Notes under the pieces: model-generated
The model's database searches: none
Told to the model about the DNA's origin: nothing
The model's input: only the letters and a program-made list of their open reading frames with translations
Origin: CAYZTD01 sp964638155
GTDB lineage: Archaea; Thermoplasmatota; E2; DHVEG-1
Assembly: GCA_964638155.1 (NCBI GenBank)
Contig: CAZWYI010000026.1
Span: 1-31,434 of the forward strand
Length of the DNA stretch: 31,434 nt
Reading direction: 5' to 3'
Program-made: the position numbers and the translations under genes
Shown: piece after piece, positions 1-8,576 of the stretch
Position numbering within the stretch: the stretch's first letter is position 1
How the letters are laid out: every line of letters begins with the position of its first letter

Positions 1-21
1 GTGATGTTAGATGTGAAAAAT

Positions 22-48
22 TAAAGTTTTCAAAACGGGAAAACTTTA
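22..48. repeat. Perfect 10-bp inverted repeat (possible hairpin)
   Basis: TAAAGTTTTC at 22-31 is the exact reverse complement of GAAAACTTTA at 39-48, with a 7-nt loop. A T-rich stretch follows at 49-62. It sits upstream of the Sec61-beta gene and could be a terminator for a gene entering from the left or a regulatory site. One reading frame from the window edge stops at 22-24, inside the left arm, which would suit a terminator, but too little of that frame is present to name a gene. Confidence 0.5.
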
Positions 49-71
49 TTCCCCTTCTTTTTGGATAACAG

Positions 72-102
72 TAAAGCATAAATATTACAAACATATGCTT
101 TA
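72..102. repeat. Perfect 9-bp inverted repeat upstream of sec61b
   Basis: TAAAGCATA at 72-80 pairs exactly with TATGCTTTA at 94-102 around a 13-nt spacer. It lies 32 nt before the Sec61-beta start, where a core promoter or an operator would be expected. Both this repeat and the one at 22-48 begin with TAAAG. The function is not known. Confidence 0.45.
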
Positions 103-133
103 ATTTAAAGACAAAAAAAGAGGCTTATATAAT

Positions 134-301
134 ATGGCAAAAAAAGATAAAGGCGGTGGTTTTCATTCTGCAGCAGGTCTTATTCGATATTTTGATGCAG
201 AAGAAAAAACATCACTTAGAATGCCACCATGGCTTGTAGCTGGAATGTGTATTGCAACAATTGTAATTATAACAGCAGTGCATATTGCACGGCCTCTCTA
301 A
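134..301 (+). CDS. Preprotein translocase subunit Sec61-beta (SecG-like)
   Basis: A 55-residue tail-anchored subunit of the SecYEG/Sec61 protein-conducting channel in the cytoplasmic membrane. The N-terminus is short, polar and Gly-rich. The family signature follows: residues 15-21 read GLIRYFD, an acidic EE pair lies at 23-24, and a conserved MPPW stands just before the membrane segment. One transmembrane helix covers about residues 33-51, followed by a short tail. A GAGG SD site lies at 120-123, ten nt before the ATG. The length matches archaeal Sec61-beta proteins (50-60 residues). It stands alone here, away from SecY, and AlaRS runs toward it on the other strand, ending 6 nt after its stop. 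Confidence 0.93.
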   Translation: MAKKDKGGGFHSAAGLIRYFDAEEKTSLRMPPWLVAGMCIATIVIITAVHIARPL

Positions 302-307
302 AAAAAT

Positions 308-3037
308 TTAACTATTTTTTTCTAATTTTTCTTTTGTAAGTTTTTTAGCTTCAGCTAATGCATCATTAATTTTTTCCTTATTTGGGCCGCCACATTGAGT
401 CATAAGAGCGCTTCCTCCACCAGAGCCGCCAAGTATCTTTCCAACTTTTGGTGCTATTTCTCTTAAATCAATTTTGACATCCTTTGATGCCATTGATACA
501 AGTTTTTTACCATCAAATATATGAGCGACAATATTTCCTTTTTTTACAAGTTTTCCAGCAACAGATGTAGCCTTGCTATCTGTACACGCTGTGACAATTC
601 TTGTATTATTACTTGTTTTTTCTGCACTTTCAATTAAATCTGTTATCTCATCTTTTGATACCTTCTTTTTTTCTTTTTGCTGTTTTTTCCAGAGATCAAA
701 AAGTTTTTTTGATGCATTTTTTAAATCTTCAACTTCTATTTTTTGTTTTATTTTTGTTTCTTTTAAAAAGCGTTTCATTGTTTTTTCAAGTTGATATATT
801 GGAACAGAAAAAATTTTTGAAGAATCTTTTAATTGATTTGATATCCTTTTATGTTTTTTTATTTCAAATGTTGGTTTTAAAATTTGTATTATTTTTTCGT
901 ATTCTTCTCTTTCCTGTTTTTGGTATACATCTGCCATTTTTCCTGCAGCAAAAATAATTCGATTTACTCCATCCTGTATTCTTTCTGATTTGATAATTCG
1001 TATTTTTTTTATTTCACCTGTATTGTTTATATGCATACCACCGCAGGCTTCAACATCTACACCGGGTATATCTAAAACTCTTATACTATCACCCGGTGGA
1101 ACTCCTCCTTGATACAATCGGAAACCATATTTTTTTTCTGCTGAATTCCTATCCATTACTTTTTTTTCTACATCTATTTTTTGTTTAACATATTCATTTG
1201 CAAGTTTTTCAATTTCTTTTATTTGTTTTTGTGAAAGAGTTTTATAATGTGAATAATCAAATCTAGCATCTTCAATATTTAGTTGAGAACCAGCCTGCCA
1301 TACATGTTCACCTAGAATTTTTCTTAAAGCTCCATTTACTAAATGTGTGCCAGTATGATGTTTCATAAGAGTATATCTATGTTCCCAGTCGATTTCTCCT
1401 TTTACTATATCATCTTTTTTTAATTCACCTTTTACAAAATGTATTATAGAGTCTCCTTTTTTTTTAACTTCATTAACAATATATTTTTTGTTATCAAGTT
1501 TTAGATAACCTATATCACTTGGCTGACCTCCACCTTCAGGATAAAAAGCTGTTTTATCTAAAACTACTTTTGATATATCCTCTTTTTTTTCTACCCTTAA
1601 GACCTTTGCTTCAAACTCTTTTGTGTAATGATCTTTATAATATAATGGTTCAGTTTCAGGTAAGTTTTCCACCTTTTCTTTACATTTTTCTTCATTTTTT
1701 TGATGGGTATGAAGTTCTGCTATCATTGATTCAAAATTTTCAGGAATCTTAATTTTTACATTATTTTCAGAGGCTATCTTTTTTACAATTTCAGGTGGCA
1801 TGCCATGTGTATCATATAGAACTATCAGTTCTTGTTCATCTATTGTTTTTTTCTCAGATAGAATTCTTTTAACTAAATGTTTACCCTTTTTTAATGTATC
1901 AAAATATTTTTTCGTTTCAATATCAAGGATTTCACCGATCTGTTTTTTATTATTTTTTAAAGATGGAAAATCCTTTTCAAGTAAATCAAGTTGCATGTAA
2001 ACAATTTTTTTTAAAGATGAATCAAGCTTTATTTTTTCAATAAATCTAAGAGAACGCCTAATTATTAATCTAGCTAGATAACCTGATTTTACATTTGATG
2101 GAACTATTCCATCCCCTAGCATAAAAGAAAGACATTTTGAATGATCCGCTAGTGAATAAATGCTAGCCATATCTTTTTTATTTTCACAGTTTTCTTTTAT
2201 CCATTTGATTAATTTTGGAAAAACACTATCATATACTGTTTTTGAACCTTGTGTAGCCCATGCTATTCTTTCAAGCCCGTACCCTGTATCAACAATATTT
2301 AAAGGATTTCTTGAGTATTTTTTTCCTTCTATTTCAAAATCACCATTCTCATCTTCTTTCATATTCATAAAGACAAGGGTTGCAATCTCAAGGCCTCCTG
2401 CAAGAACTTCAAGGCATGGACCCGCATTTCCACCACCAAACCATAGCTGTTCTTTATAGTTGATTTTTTCCTTTGGAATACCAATATAATCTACAAAATA
2501 ATCATTGCATAATTTTACTGTTTTTTCTTTGAAATAAATTTCATCTATATTTTTATTAAAAGCATGATGCCCCATCATTTCAAAGGTTGTAAGATGCCTT
2601 CCGCTTATCCCTACTTCTTCTAAATCATTAAGTCGTATACATGGTTGAGAGATAACTAAGGGGTTAGCAGGAGGTGGTACTTTGCCTGAGGTTACATGTG
2701 GTTGAAAATCAGCAATAGAGGCTATTGTTAGATAGATGTCAGTCCGCCATCTGGCAACAACCGGGCATCTTTCTCCTGTAAATGGATATGAAATTCGCGT
2801 GTGGTTATTTTTTTCAAAAAAAGATAGAAAACTTTCTCGTACTTCTGAAAGATTTAAAGGTTTTTTACCTAGAGGATTTCCAATAAAACTAAATTCTACA
2901 CAAGGCTGATCGCCACAAACTTCTGAATCTTTATCTAAAGTCCAGTAGTATGCCCCACACTTTTTACATTTTTTTCTGTAATACTTGTAATCGTGAAAAT
3001 ATTTAAGATTGCATTCTTTTTTTAGAAACTCGCTCAT
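308..3037 (-). CDS. alaS: Alanyl-tRNA synthetase (archaeal type)
   Basis: Charges tRNA-Ala with alanine and edits mischarged tRNA in the cytoplasm. The archaeal-type N-terminus carries a KKCKKCGAYYW zinc knuckle. Class II catalytic motifs lie near residues 131-160, including QPCIRLNDLE and FEMMGHHAF. The editing domain has the HHTGTH motif near 560-565 and CGGMH near 665-669, which bind zinc. A Gly-rich DHHA1-type C-terminus (GGSGGGSALM near 870) follows. I place the start at the ATG at 3037, giving 909 residues, not at 3097: a TATA element at 3062-3067 lies about 27 nt upstream of 3037, so the messenger is probably leaderless, and the protein then begins where archaeal homologues do. It diverges from the DUF1614 gene. 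Confidence 0.96.
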   Translation of the reverse strand: MSEFLKKECNLKYFHDYKYYRKKCKKCGAYYWTLDKDSEVCGDQPCVEFSFIGNPLGKKPLNLSEVRESFLSFFEKNNHTRISYPFTGERCPVVARWRTDIYLTIASIADFQPHVTSGKVPPPANPLVISQPCIRLNDLEEVGISGRHLTTFEMMGHHAFNKNIDEIYFKEKTVKLCNDYFVDYIGIPKEKINYKEQLWFGGGNAGPCLEVLAGGLEIATLVFMNMKEDENGDFEIEGKKYSRNPLNIVDTGYGLERIAWATQGSKTVYDSVFPKLIKWIKENCENKKDMASIYSLADHSKCLSFMLGDGIVPSNVKSGYLARLIIRRSLRFIEKIKLDSSLKKIVYMQLDLLEKDFPSLKNNKKQIGEILDIETKKYFDTLKKGKHLVKRILSEKKTIDEQELIVLYDTHGMPPEIVKKIASENNVKIKIPENFESMIAELHTHQKNEEKCKEKVENLPETEPLYYKDHYTKEFEAKVLRVEKKEDISKVVLDKTAFYPEGGGQPSDIGYLKLDNKKYIVNEVKKKGDSIIHFVKGELKKDDIVKGEIDWEHRYTLMKHHTGTHLVNGALRKILGEHVWQAGSQLNIEDARFDYSHYKTLSQKQIKEIEKLANEYVKQKIDVEKKVMDRNSAEKKYGFRLYQGGVPPGDSIRVLDIPGVDVEACGGMHINNTGEIKKIRIIKSERIQDGVNRIIFAAGKMADVYQKQEREEYEKIIQILKPTFEIKKHKRISNQLKDSSKIFSVPIYQLEKTMKRFLKETKIKQKIEVEDLKNASKKLFDLWKKQQKEKKKVSKDEITDLIESAEKTSNNTRIVTACTDSKATSVAGKLVKKGNIVAHIFDGKKLVSMASKDVKIDLREIAPKVGKILGGSGGGSALMTQCGGPNKEKINDALAEAKKLTKEKLEKNS

Positions 3038-3060
3038 TTGTACCACTTGGTTTAAAACGG

Positions 3061-3082
3061 TTATATAGCTAAGGTTTATAAA
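3061..3082. promoter_or_regulatory. Overlapping divergent promoters, alaS and DUF1614 gene
   Basis: TATATA at 3062-3067 would serve alaS on the minus strand, with initiation near 3037. TTTATAAA at 3075-3082 would serve the plus-strand DUF1614 gene, with initiation near 3105, five nt before its ATG. Spacings are those expected for archaeal TBP/TFB promoters. Both transcripts would be leaderless or nearly so. Confidence 0.6.
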
Positions 3083-3109
3083 TGATATCTTTATCAATGG
3101 ATTTCAATC

Positions 3110-3808
3110 ATGTTTATCCTATCTAATATAAATATCTTTGAAATTCTATTACTATTAGTATACATAAGCATACCAATTATTATTTTTTATATGTTTTATC
3201 TTCTTTTAACAAAAGCATTTAGATATATGGGTTTTACTTCTTTTGAAGCAATTCTTATTGTACTTATCTCTTTTCTATTTTTATTTGATATATCAATTCT
3301 TGGAATAAATATTTCAAATTTCTATCTTTTTTCATATAACAAATGGAATGTAGGAATAAATGTCGGTGGAGCAGTGATACCAATAATTCTAAGCGTTTAT
3401 ATGTTTTTTAAGAAAAAACTTGATTATAAAAAATTAATATTTAGCATACTATTGGTCTCAGTTGTTACTTATCTTATAACTTATCCTGATCCAAGTAAAG
3501 GAATAGTTGCAAAAATACCATTAGCATTTCTACCTGCGTTAGTTGCTAGTATATTATCTATATTTTTTCTATATAAAAATTTTAGAAAAGCAGCACCATT
3601 TGCCTATATTTCTGGTACATTAGGAGTTCTTATAGGTGCTGATGTATTTCATTTATATGAACTACTTAATTATTCTTCAGATAAATCGGTTAATGCAGTA
3701 ATCGGCGGGGCAAATGTTTTTGATATGATATTTATTACAGGTATAATAGCAGTTGTTCTAGATGGAATATTAATGTTTAGACAGAGAAAAAAAGAAGGAA
3801 TAGATTAA
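3110..3808 (+). CDS. DUF1614 family multipass membrane protein
   Basis: A 232-residue very hydrophobic protein with about seven predicted membrane helices. It resembles the archaeal DUF1614 family of uncharacterised integral membrane proteins. Visible family features are the loop GINVGGAVIP near residues 81-90, a proline-rich stretch YPDPSKG near 124-130, GTLGVLIGAD in the second half, and the IGGANVFDMIFITGI block near the C-terminus, where the family usually reads IGGAGTFDGIFL. The molecular function of the family is unknown to me. The gene appears to be expressed alone from a promoter overlapping that of alaS, with a poor SD site and a short or absent leader. Confidence 0.78.
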   Translation: MFILSNINIFEILLLLVYISIPIIIFYMFYLLLTKAFRYMGFTSFEAILIVLISFLFLFDISILGINISNFYLFSYNKWNVGINVGGAVIPIILSVYMFFKKKLDYKKLIFSILLVSVVTYLITYPDPSKGIVAKIPLAFLPALVASILSIFFLYKNFRKAAPFAYISGTLGVLIGADVFHLYELLNYSSDKSVNAVIGGANVFDMIFITGIIAVVLDGILMFRQRKKEGID

Positions 3809-3846
3809 TATAGTAAATTTTATCTTTCGCAATAGTTAATAAAAGC

Positions 3847-3853
3847 TATATAT
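3847..3853 (+). promoter_or_regulatory. TATA box for the coiled-coil/aMBF1 gene run
   Basis: TATATAT at 3847-3853 would start RNA near 3877, about 18 nt before the ATG at 3895, leaving room for the weak GTGAT SD site just before it. Confidence 0.5.
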
Positions 3854-3894
3854 TTCTTGTTTATTGCAGGTAAAGAAAAAAATTGTGATATAAG

Positions 3895-4764
3895 ATGGCT
3901 GAAGCAATAGATAAACTAATTTCAGAAAAAGACGAACTACAAGAAAAAGCAAATAAATTAAAAGATAAAAGAAACAGTCTTCATGATAAATCAAAAAGGC
4001 TGGCGGATGATAGAGATAAACTTAACAAAGATATTAGAACACTTAGAAACAGAATATCTGATCATAAAAATAAAAGAGATGAGTTAAACGAAAGAGTACA
4101 AAATGTAAAAGAAAAAAGAAACAGACTCAATAAATCATATACTCAAATAAAAAAAGATATCGAGCAACTTGAAAGAGAAAGATCTTCATCTTCTGGTACA
4201 AACATAAAAGTTTTAAAAAAACAACTTCGAACACTTGAAAACGAACAGATGACTCAGCCTATGAAACCACAAAAAGAAAAAAAGTTAATTGAAGTCATAT
4301 CCGATCTTCATAATAAAATTAAAGAACATGAAGAAAAACTAAATAAAGACCCTAAACTTAAAAAAGCAGTTGAAGAAGAAAAAATTATAAAACAAAAAGC
4401 AGAAAAACAACATGATATAGTAGAAAAACTAGCTAGTAGAGCTCAAGAAGAACATAAAAACATGATAGATCTAGTAAAACAACTTGAAAACATGATTAAA
4501 AAGGTTAATCAAACACAAGAAACAATTGTTATGACAAAGATTGAAGCAGATAAAGTACATAAAGAATTTATTGAATGTGTCGATAAGATTCATGATCTTG
4601 AAAGAAAAATAACATCTGATAAACAAAAAATCCGTAAAACAAAGAAAGAAGAAGAAAAAACAACTGCTCATAAAGAAGCAAGTGATATATTTGAAAAATT
4701 CAAACGTGGTGAAAAATTAAGCACAGAAGATTTAATGACACTGCAAAAAGCAGGATTAATTTAA
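3895..4764 (+). CDS. Archaeal coiled-coil protein (COG1340-like)
   Basis: A 289-residue highly charged protein that is heptad-patterned coiled coil from about residue 5 to 250, broken by a Ser-rich hinge near residues 98-103 (RSSSSG). The C-terminal 35 residues form a separate conserved-looking segment, ASDIFEKFKRGEKLSTEDLM followed by LQKAGLI, typical of this archaeal coiled-coil family. It has no signal peptide or membrane segment and is probably cytoplasmic. The family has no established function and is sometimes mislabelled as a phosphatase or chromosome segregation protein. It precedes the aMBF1 gene by 27 nt in the same orientation, so the two may share a transcript. Confidence 0.75.
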   Translation: MAEAIDKLISEKDELQEKANKLKDKRNSLHDKSKRLADDRDKLNKDIRTLRNRISDHKNKRDELNERVQNVKEKRNRLNKSYTQIKKDIEQLERERSSSSGTNIKVLKKQLRTLENEQMTQPMKPQKEKKLIEVISDLHNKIKEHEEKLNKDPKLKKAVEEEKIIKQKAEKQHDIVEKLASRAQEEHKNMIDLVKQLENMIKKVNQTQETIVMTKIEADKVHKEFIECVDKIHDLERKITSDKQKIRKTKKEEEKTTAHKEASDIFEKFKRGEKLSTEDLMTLQKAGLI

Positions 4765-4791
4765 ACATATTTAATCTGAGGGATGTAATTT

Positions 4792-5268
4792 ATGCAATGT
4801 GAACTCTGTGGTAGAGATTGTGATTGTAAACCAGCTGTTGTAGACGACGTAAAAATGATGCTTTGTCCAAATTGTTTAAAAAAACATGGTAAAGCAACTA
4901 GTCCAATAGTTTCTAATAAAATGAAAAGTCCTACTATCTTAGGTAGACTTAGAAAACCTCGTGAAAAAGATGTCTATAAAGATATGGATAAAGAACTTGT
5001 TTCAAATTTTGCTGATATAATTAAAAAAGCAAGAAAGAAAAAGGATTTAACCCGTGAAAAACTAGGTTTTAAGATAGGTGAAAGAACTGTTACAATTTCA
5101 AAAATTGAAAATGGTGATCTAAAACCTTCTGATAAAATAGCTGAAAAGCTTGAAAAAGAACTAAATATTAATCTTTTTGAAGAAGTTGAAAGTGTTTCAT
5201 CTAATGATCTGAAAAATAGACATAGAGGAAAAGGTTTGACACTTGGTGATTTCATTAAAAGAAAATAA
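4792..5268 (+). CDS. Multiprotein bridging factor aMBF1 (zinc ribbon plus HTH)
   Basis: A 158-residue archaeal homologue of eukaryotic MBF1. The N-terminal zinc ribbon has Cys3, Cys6, Cys25 and Cys28. A basic linker follows, then a Cro/C1-type helix-turn-helix at about residues 68-122, containing LTREKLGFKIG and the characteristic ISKIENGDLKPS. In archaea the protein is linked to transcription or translation (ribosome association has been reported for the family), but its role here is inferred only from homology. A GAGGGATG SD-like stretch precedes the ATG by about 8 nt. The TsaC/Sua5 gene follows after 11 nt, suggesting one operon. Confidence 0.9.
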   Translation: MQCELCGRDCDCKPAVVDDVKMMLCPNCLKKHGKATSPIVSNKMKSPTILGRLRKPREKDVYKDMDKELVSNFADIIKKARKKKDLTREKLGFKIGERTVTISKIENGDLKPSDKIAEKLEKELNINLFEEVESVSSNDLKNRHRGKGLTLGDFIKRK

Positions 5269-5279
5269 TTTTTGTTGTT

Positions 5280-5864
5280 ATGAAAAAAAATTTAGATGAA
5301 GCTGTTTTAGCTTTAAAAAGTGGTAAACTTATTTGTTATCCAACTGATACAATTTATGGCATTGGTGCAGATATTAAAAATGATAAAGCAGTAGAAAATG
5401 TATATAAAATTAAAAATAGACCAAAAAAATATCCTTTATCTGTTGCTGTTTCAAGTATTAAAGATATTGAAAAAATAGCTTATTTTGATAAAAAAAGTAA
5501 AATTCTAGCTGAAAATTTTTTACCTGGGCCTTTATGTCTTATTTTAAATAAAAAAAATGTTGTTTCAGATCTTATTACTGCAGGTCTTGATAAAGTTGCT
5601 GTGAGAATACCTAACAATAATATTTCTAATTGTTTAACTAATAAATTTGGCCCGATTACTTGTACTAGTGCTAATATCCATGGTAAACCTACGCCAAAAG
5701 TTATTAACAATATTTATATCCAGTTTAAAGGAGAAATCGAAGTTTATATTGATTTTGGAGAGCTATCAAATAAACCATCAACAATAGTTGATGCAACTCA
5801 AAATAAAATTAGTTTTATAAGGCAAGGTTTGATTTCAAAAGAAGATATAATTAATGTGATTTAA
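5280..5864 (+). CDS. L-threonylcarbamoyladenylate synthase (TsaC/Sua5 family)
   Basis: Makes threonylcarbamoyl-AMP from threonine, bicarbonate and ATP, the first step of the t6A37 modification of ANN-decoding tRNAs. The 194 residues comprise one YrdC-like domain. Substrate-binding motifs are YPTDTIYGIG near 20-29, KNRPKKYPLS near 45-54, LPGPLCLIL near 80-88 and TSANIHGKPTP near 129-139. It lacks the extra C-terminal domain of full-length Sua5, so TsaC-like is the better label. No clear SD site precedes the ATG, so translation may depend on coupling to the aMBF1 gene 11 nt upstream. The methionine aminopeptidase gene starts one nt after its stop. Confidence 0.93.
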   Translation: MKKNLDEAVLALKSGKLICYPTDTIYGIGADIKNDKAVENVYKIKNRPKKYPLSVAVSSIKDIEKIAYFDKKSKILAENFLPGPLCLILNKKNVVSDLITAGLDKVAVRIPNNNISNCLTNKFGPITCTSANIHGKPTPKVINNIYIQFKGEIEVYIDFGELSNKPSTIVDATQNKISFIRQGLISKEDIINVI

Positions 5865-5865
5865 A

Positions 5866-6765
5866 ATGGATGAAGAAATATATGAAAAATACTTGCTTGC
5901 AGGAAAAATTTCTAGAGAAGCAAGAGATTATGGCTTAACTCTTATCAAACCAGATGTGACTTTTTTAGAAGTTGCAGAAAAAGTTGAATCAAAAATTAAA
6001 GATAGGGGAGCAGATCTATCTTTTCCAGTTAATATTTCTGTAAATAATCTGGCTGCTCATTACAGTCCAACCCATGATGATAAACATGTTTTTAAAAAAG
6101 GTGATCTTGTAAAACTTGATTGTGGAACACATGTGGATGGATATATAGCTGATACAGCAGTTACAATTGAAGTTGAAACAGATAAATATTCTGATTTGAT
6201 AGATGCATCAAAAAAAGGTCTTGAAACAGCCATAAAAAATGTAAAATCAAATGTTAAATTGTCAAAAGTTGGAAAAAATGTTCAAGAAACTATAAATTCA
6301 TATGGTTACAAGTCTATTGATAATCTTACAGGTCATAGCTTGAAAAAATATATACTTCACTCCGGTATCTCTGTTCCAAGTGTTAATGATATTACTAATA
6401 TTGGAAAACTAAAAATTGATGATGTGATTGCAATTGAGCCATTTGCAACAAATGGAAAAGGACACGTAATAACTGGAAAGGGTAGTAATATATATTTATG
6501 CCAAAATTCTATGAAATCCCGTTTGATACGTGATAAAAGATCAAAACTTATGTTTCAAAGATTTAAAAAAAGATTTAAAACACTTCCTTTTGCAGAAAGA
6601 TGGGTGGAAAAATATTTTAAAAATAGTAGAAATATTCTAAGAAGACTTCAAATGTATGGTTATATAACACATTATCCACAGTTAATAGAGCAGGATAAGG
6701 GTATGGTTTCTCAAAAAGAACATACCGTAATTGTTACAAAAGATGGATGTGAGGTTACAACTTGA
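5866..6765 (+). CDS. map: Methionine aminopeptidase, type II
   Basis: Removes the initiator methionine from nascent proteins. The 299 residues form a pita-bread fold with all expected metal ligands: Asp85, Asp96 (in KLDCGTHVDGYIADTA), His157 (TGHSL), Glu191 (AIEPFA) and Glu285 (SQKEHTV). His65 (NLAAHYSP) matches the conserved active-site histidine. The insertion between about residues 215 and 275 is the helical subdomain that defines type II enzymes of archaea and eukaryotes. The start follows the TsaC stop by one nt, and the stop TGA overlaps the TTG start of the next gene, so the three genes are translationally coupled. Confidence 0.96.
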   Translation: MDEEIYEKYLLAGKISREARDYGLTLIKPDVTFLEVAEKVESKIKDRGADLSFPVNISVNNLAAHYSPTHDDKHVFKKGDLVKLDCGTHVDGYIADTAVTIEVETDKYSDLIDASKKGLETAIKNVKSNVKLSKVGKNVQETINSYGYKSIDNLTGHSLKKYILHSGISVPSVNDITNIGKLKIDDVIAIEPFATNGKGHVITGKGSNIYLCQNSMKSRLIRDKRSKLMFQRFKKRFKTLPFAERWVEKYFKNSRNILRRLQMYGYITHYPQLIEQDKGMVSQKEHTVIVTKDGCEVTT

Positions 6766-7622
6766 AAAAGAAAAACAAAAAAAGTAGTATCACTAGTATT
6801 ATAAAATTTGAAGAACTATCTTGGAAAAAAATTGATGAGCTTGACAAAGAAAAAACTATAGTTTTTTTACCAATTAGCCCTATGGAAGAACATGGTCCGC
6901 ATCTTCCAGTTGGTACAGATTTTTTAACTGCACGTCATGCCGCGTCTGATTCTATAAGAATTTTAAATAAAGAAAGATCAGATTTAAATTTTGTTTTGTT
7001 TCCAGCTCTTCCTATTGGTTTTTGTGATTTTAATACAGATTTTCCTGGTAGTATTTCTTCTAGTAGTAAAACAATAAAAAATATAATTTTTGATATAGGT
7101 TCAAATTTAGCAAGGCATGGTTTCAAATATTTAATTATTTGTACTTACCATATGGCTCTTCCTCATTTAAAAGGAGTTCTTTCAGCCATAAAAAAACTTG
7201 AGAAAAAATATGATATGAAATGTTATGAGCCGTGGAGTCCTTATTTTTATGGTGGGATGATTGAAAAAAATGAACCAAAGCTTGGTTTTGATACAAGTAA
7301 AGAAGTCCATGCCGGTTTTCGTGAAACTAGCCTTATGAAATACCAGTATCCATACCTCTTGGATGAGTCATATAAAGACCTTCAGAGTATCTATCGTAAT
7401 CTTAATAGTCCAAAGGTTGTTGGTAAAAAATTCAAAGAACTTGGACTTAAGAAAGGTTATGTAGGAAGCCCAGCTCGTGCTGATGCTGACTATGGTAGAT
7501 GGTTTTATGGTGAAACTGTTAAAGTATTTGTAAAAGCAGCTAAAGATTTGTATGATGGTAAAGAATTAATTAATCTTCCAGATGATGTTAAAAGAAATAT
7601 GAAACTTCTTTTTTGGATGTAA
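6762..7622 (+). CDS. Creatininase-family metalloamidohydrolase, divergent
   Basis: A 286-residue member of the creatininase superfamily, whose members include creatininases, MftE and the archaeal formamide hydrolase ArfB. The substrate here is not known. The metal site motif is present at residues 42-53 (EEHGPHLPVGTD: Glu42, His44, Asp53), as is HAGFRETSLM further on. The usual NGHGGN-type signature is replaced by TYHMAL around His130, so one ligand region is unlike typical members. The start is a TTG at 6762, supported by GAGGT at 6751-6755, seven nt upstream. Its TTG overlaps the aminopeptidase stop. It ends directly against the convergent deoxyhypusine synthase gene with no bases between. 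Confidence 0.8.
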   Translation: MKKKNKKSSITSIIKFEELSWKKIDELDKEKTIVFLPISPMEEHGPHLPVGTDFLTARHAASDSIRILNKERSDLNFVLFPALPIGFCDFNTDFPGSISSSSKTIKNIIFDIGSNLARHGFKYLIICTYHMALPHLKGVLSAIKKLEKKYDMKCYEPWSPYFYGGMIEKNEPKLGFDTSKEVHAGFRETSLMKYQYPYLLDESYKDLQSIYRNLNSPKVVGKKFKELGLKKGYVGSPARADADYGRWFYGETVKVFVKAAKDLYDGKELINLPDDVKRNMKLLFWM

Positions 7623-8564
7623 TTATAATCTATCTATTAAAGAACTAATCATTAATGGTAAAACAACTGTTGCATCTCCATCTATTGTTACATTATCTGC
7701 TTTTTCTTTTATTTTACCCCAACTTATAGCCTCTCTTGTTTGTGCACCTGATAGACTTCCATCAAATTCTTGAGCGGTTGTGTTATATACCACATAATCA
7801 AGTCCATCTTTAAATTGGTTCCACCATATAGTATGATGCTTAGATATACCTCCACCAATAATGAGTGCACCAGTTTTTTCTGATTCAAAAACAATATCAG
7901 ATAGGTCTTGTTCATCTTTTAATAGATCAATTGTAAAATCACGATGCTCCTGATAATACATCCAAAGTTGAGATCCAAATGCGCCATCAGTAATACCTGG
8001 TACAAATATAGGAATTTTATTTTTATAAGCCCAGTATATTATTGATTCTTCTTTTTTTTCTTCGTTTTCAATTTTTTTTCCAAATTCCCAAATAATTTCC
8101 TTTGTTGACCATTTTGTTTTTTCTTTAGAAATTTCATTTAGTATAGGCTGCATTCTTTTTTCAAGAACTTCACCATAGCATTTGTTTGGGATAAAGATAT
8201 TTCCAAGTCTGTTTACTCCTTTTTTATGTAATTCAGTGTCATCTACCATAAAATGACCGTGATAGTAGTTTTCCCAAAGCCTAGCTAGGTCATGGTCAAG
8301 AGTTCCACAGGTTGTAATTACTACATCAAATAGTTTTCTTTTAATGAGTTCCTTAATTACACCGCGTGTTCCCGTGGATGTTATACATGCTGGAAATGAT
8401 AAAAATTTTGTACAATTTTTTTCTTTTATCATTTTTTCAAGTATATTTACTCCTTTAGCTAGTTTTTTTGCGGTAAATCCACCTGATTCATAGTATTCTT
8501 TTACTAGTTCATCTGTGGTCATATTTTTTTTTAGTTCAATGTCTTTTACTGGTTTTTTCTCCAT
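7623..8564 (-). CDS. dhs: Deoxyhypusine synthase
   Basis: NAD-dependent transfer of the aminobutyl group of spermidine to a lysine of aIF5A, the first step of hypusine formation. The 313 residues include the N-terminal FLSFPACITSTGTRG segment at 54-68, TTCGTLDHDLARL near 84-96, the GITDGAFGS segment near 190-198, and GGGISKHHTIWW at 237-248, in which Lys242 is the catalytic lysine by family comparison. IDGDATVVLPLM lies near the C-terminus. A GGTGA SD site stands about 8 nt before the ATG, over the stop of the MEMO gene 12 nt upstream, so the two genes are an operon. Some archaeal homologues make homospermidine instead, which the sequence cannot exclude. Confidence 0.93.
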   Translation of the reverse strand: MEKKPVKDIELKKNMTTDELVKEYYESGGFTAKKLAKGVNILEKMIKEKNCTKFLSFPACITSTGTRGVIKELIKRKLFDVVITTCGTLDHDLARLWENYYHGHFMVDDTELHKKGVNRLGNIFIPNKCYGEVLEKRMQPILNEISKEKTKWSTKEIIWEFGKKIENEEKKEESIIYWAYKNKIPIFVPGITDGAFGSQLWMYYQEHRDFTIDLLKDEQDLSDIVFESEKTGALIIGGGISKHHTIWWNQFKDGLDYVVYNTTAQEFDGSLSGAQTREAISWGKIKEKADNVTIDGDATVVLPLMISSLIDRL

Positions 8565-8576
8565 TTTTTCACCTTT

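Noticed and set aside
1..68. C-terminal end of an upstream gene at the left edge
   Set aside because: Two different frames could end here (stops at 22-24 and 66-68), neither with recognisable sequence, so no gene is called.
3038..3097. Longer AlaRS N-terminus from the ATG at 3097
   Set aside because: The extra 20 codons cross the TATA element at 3062-3067 and add sequence not typical of AlaRS.
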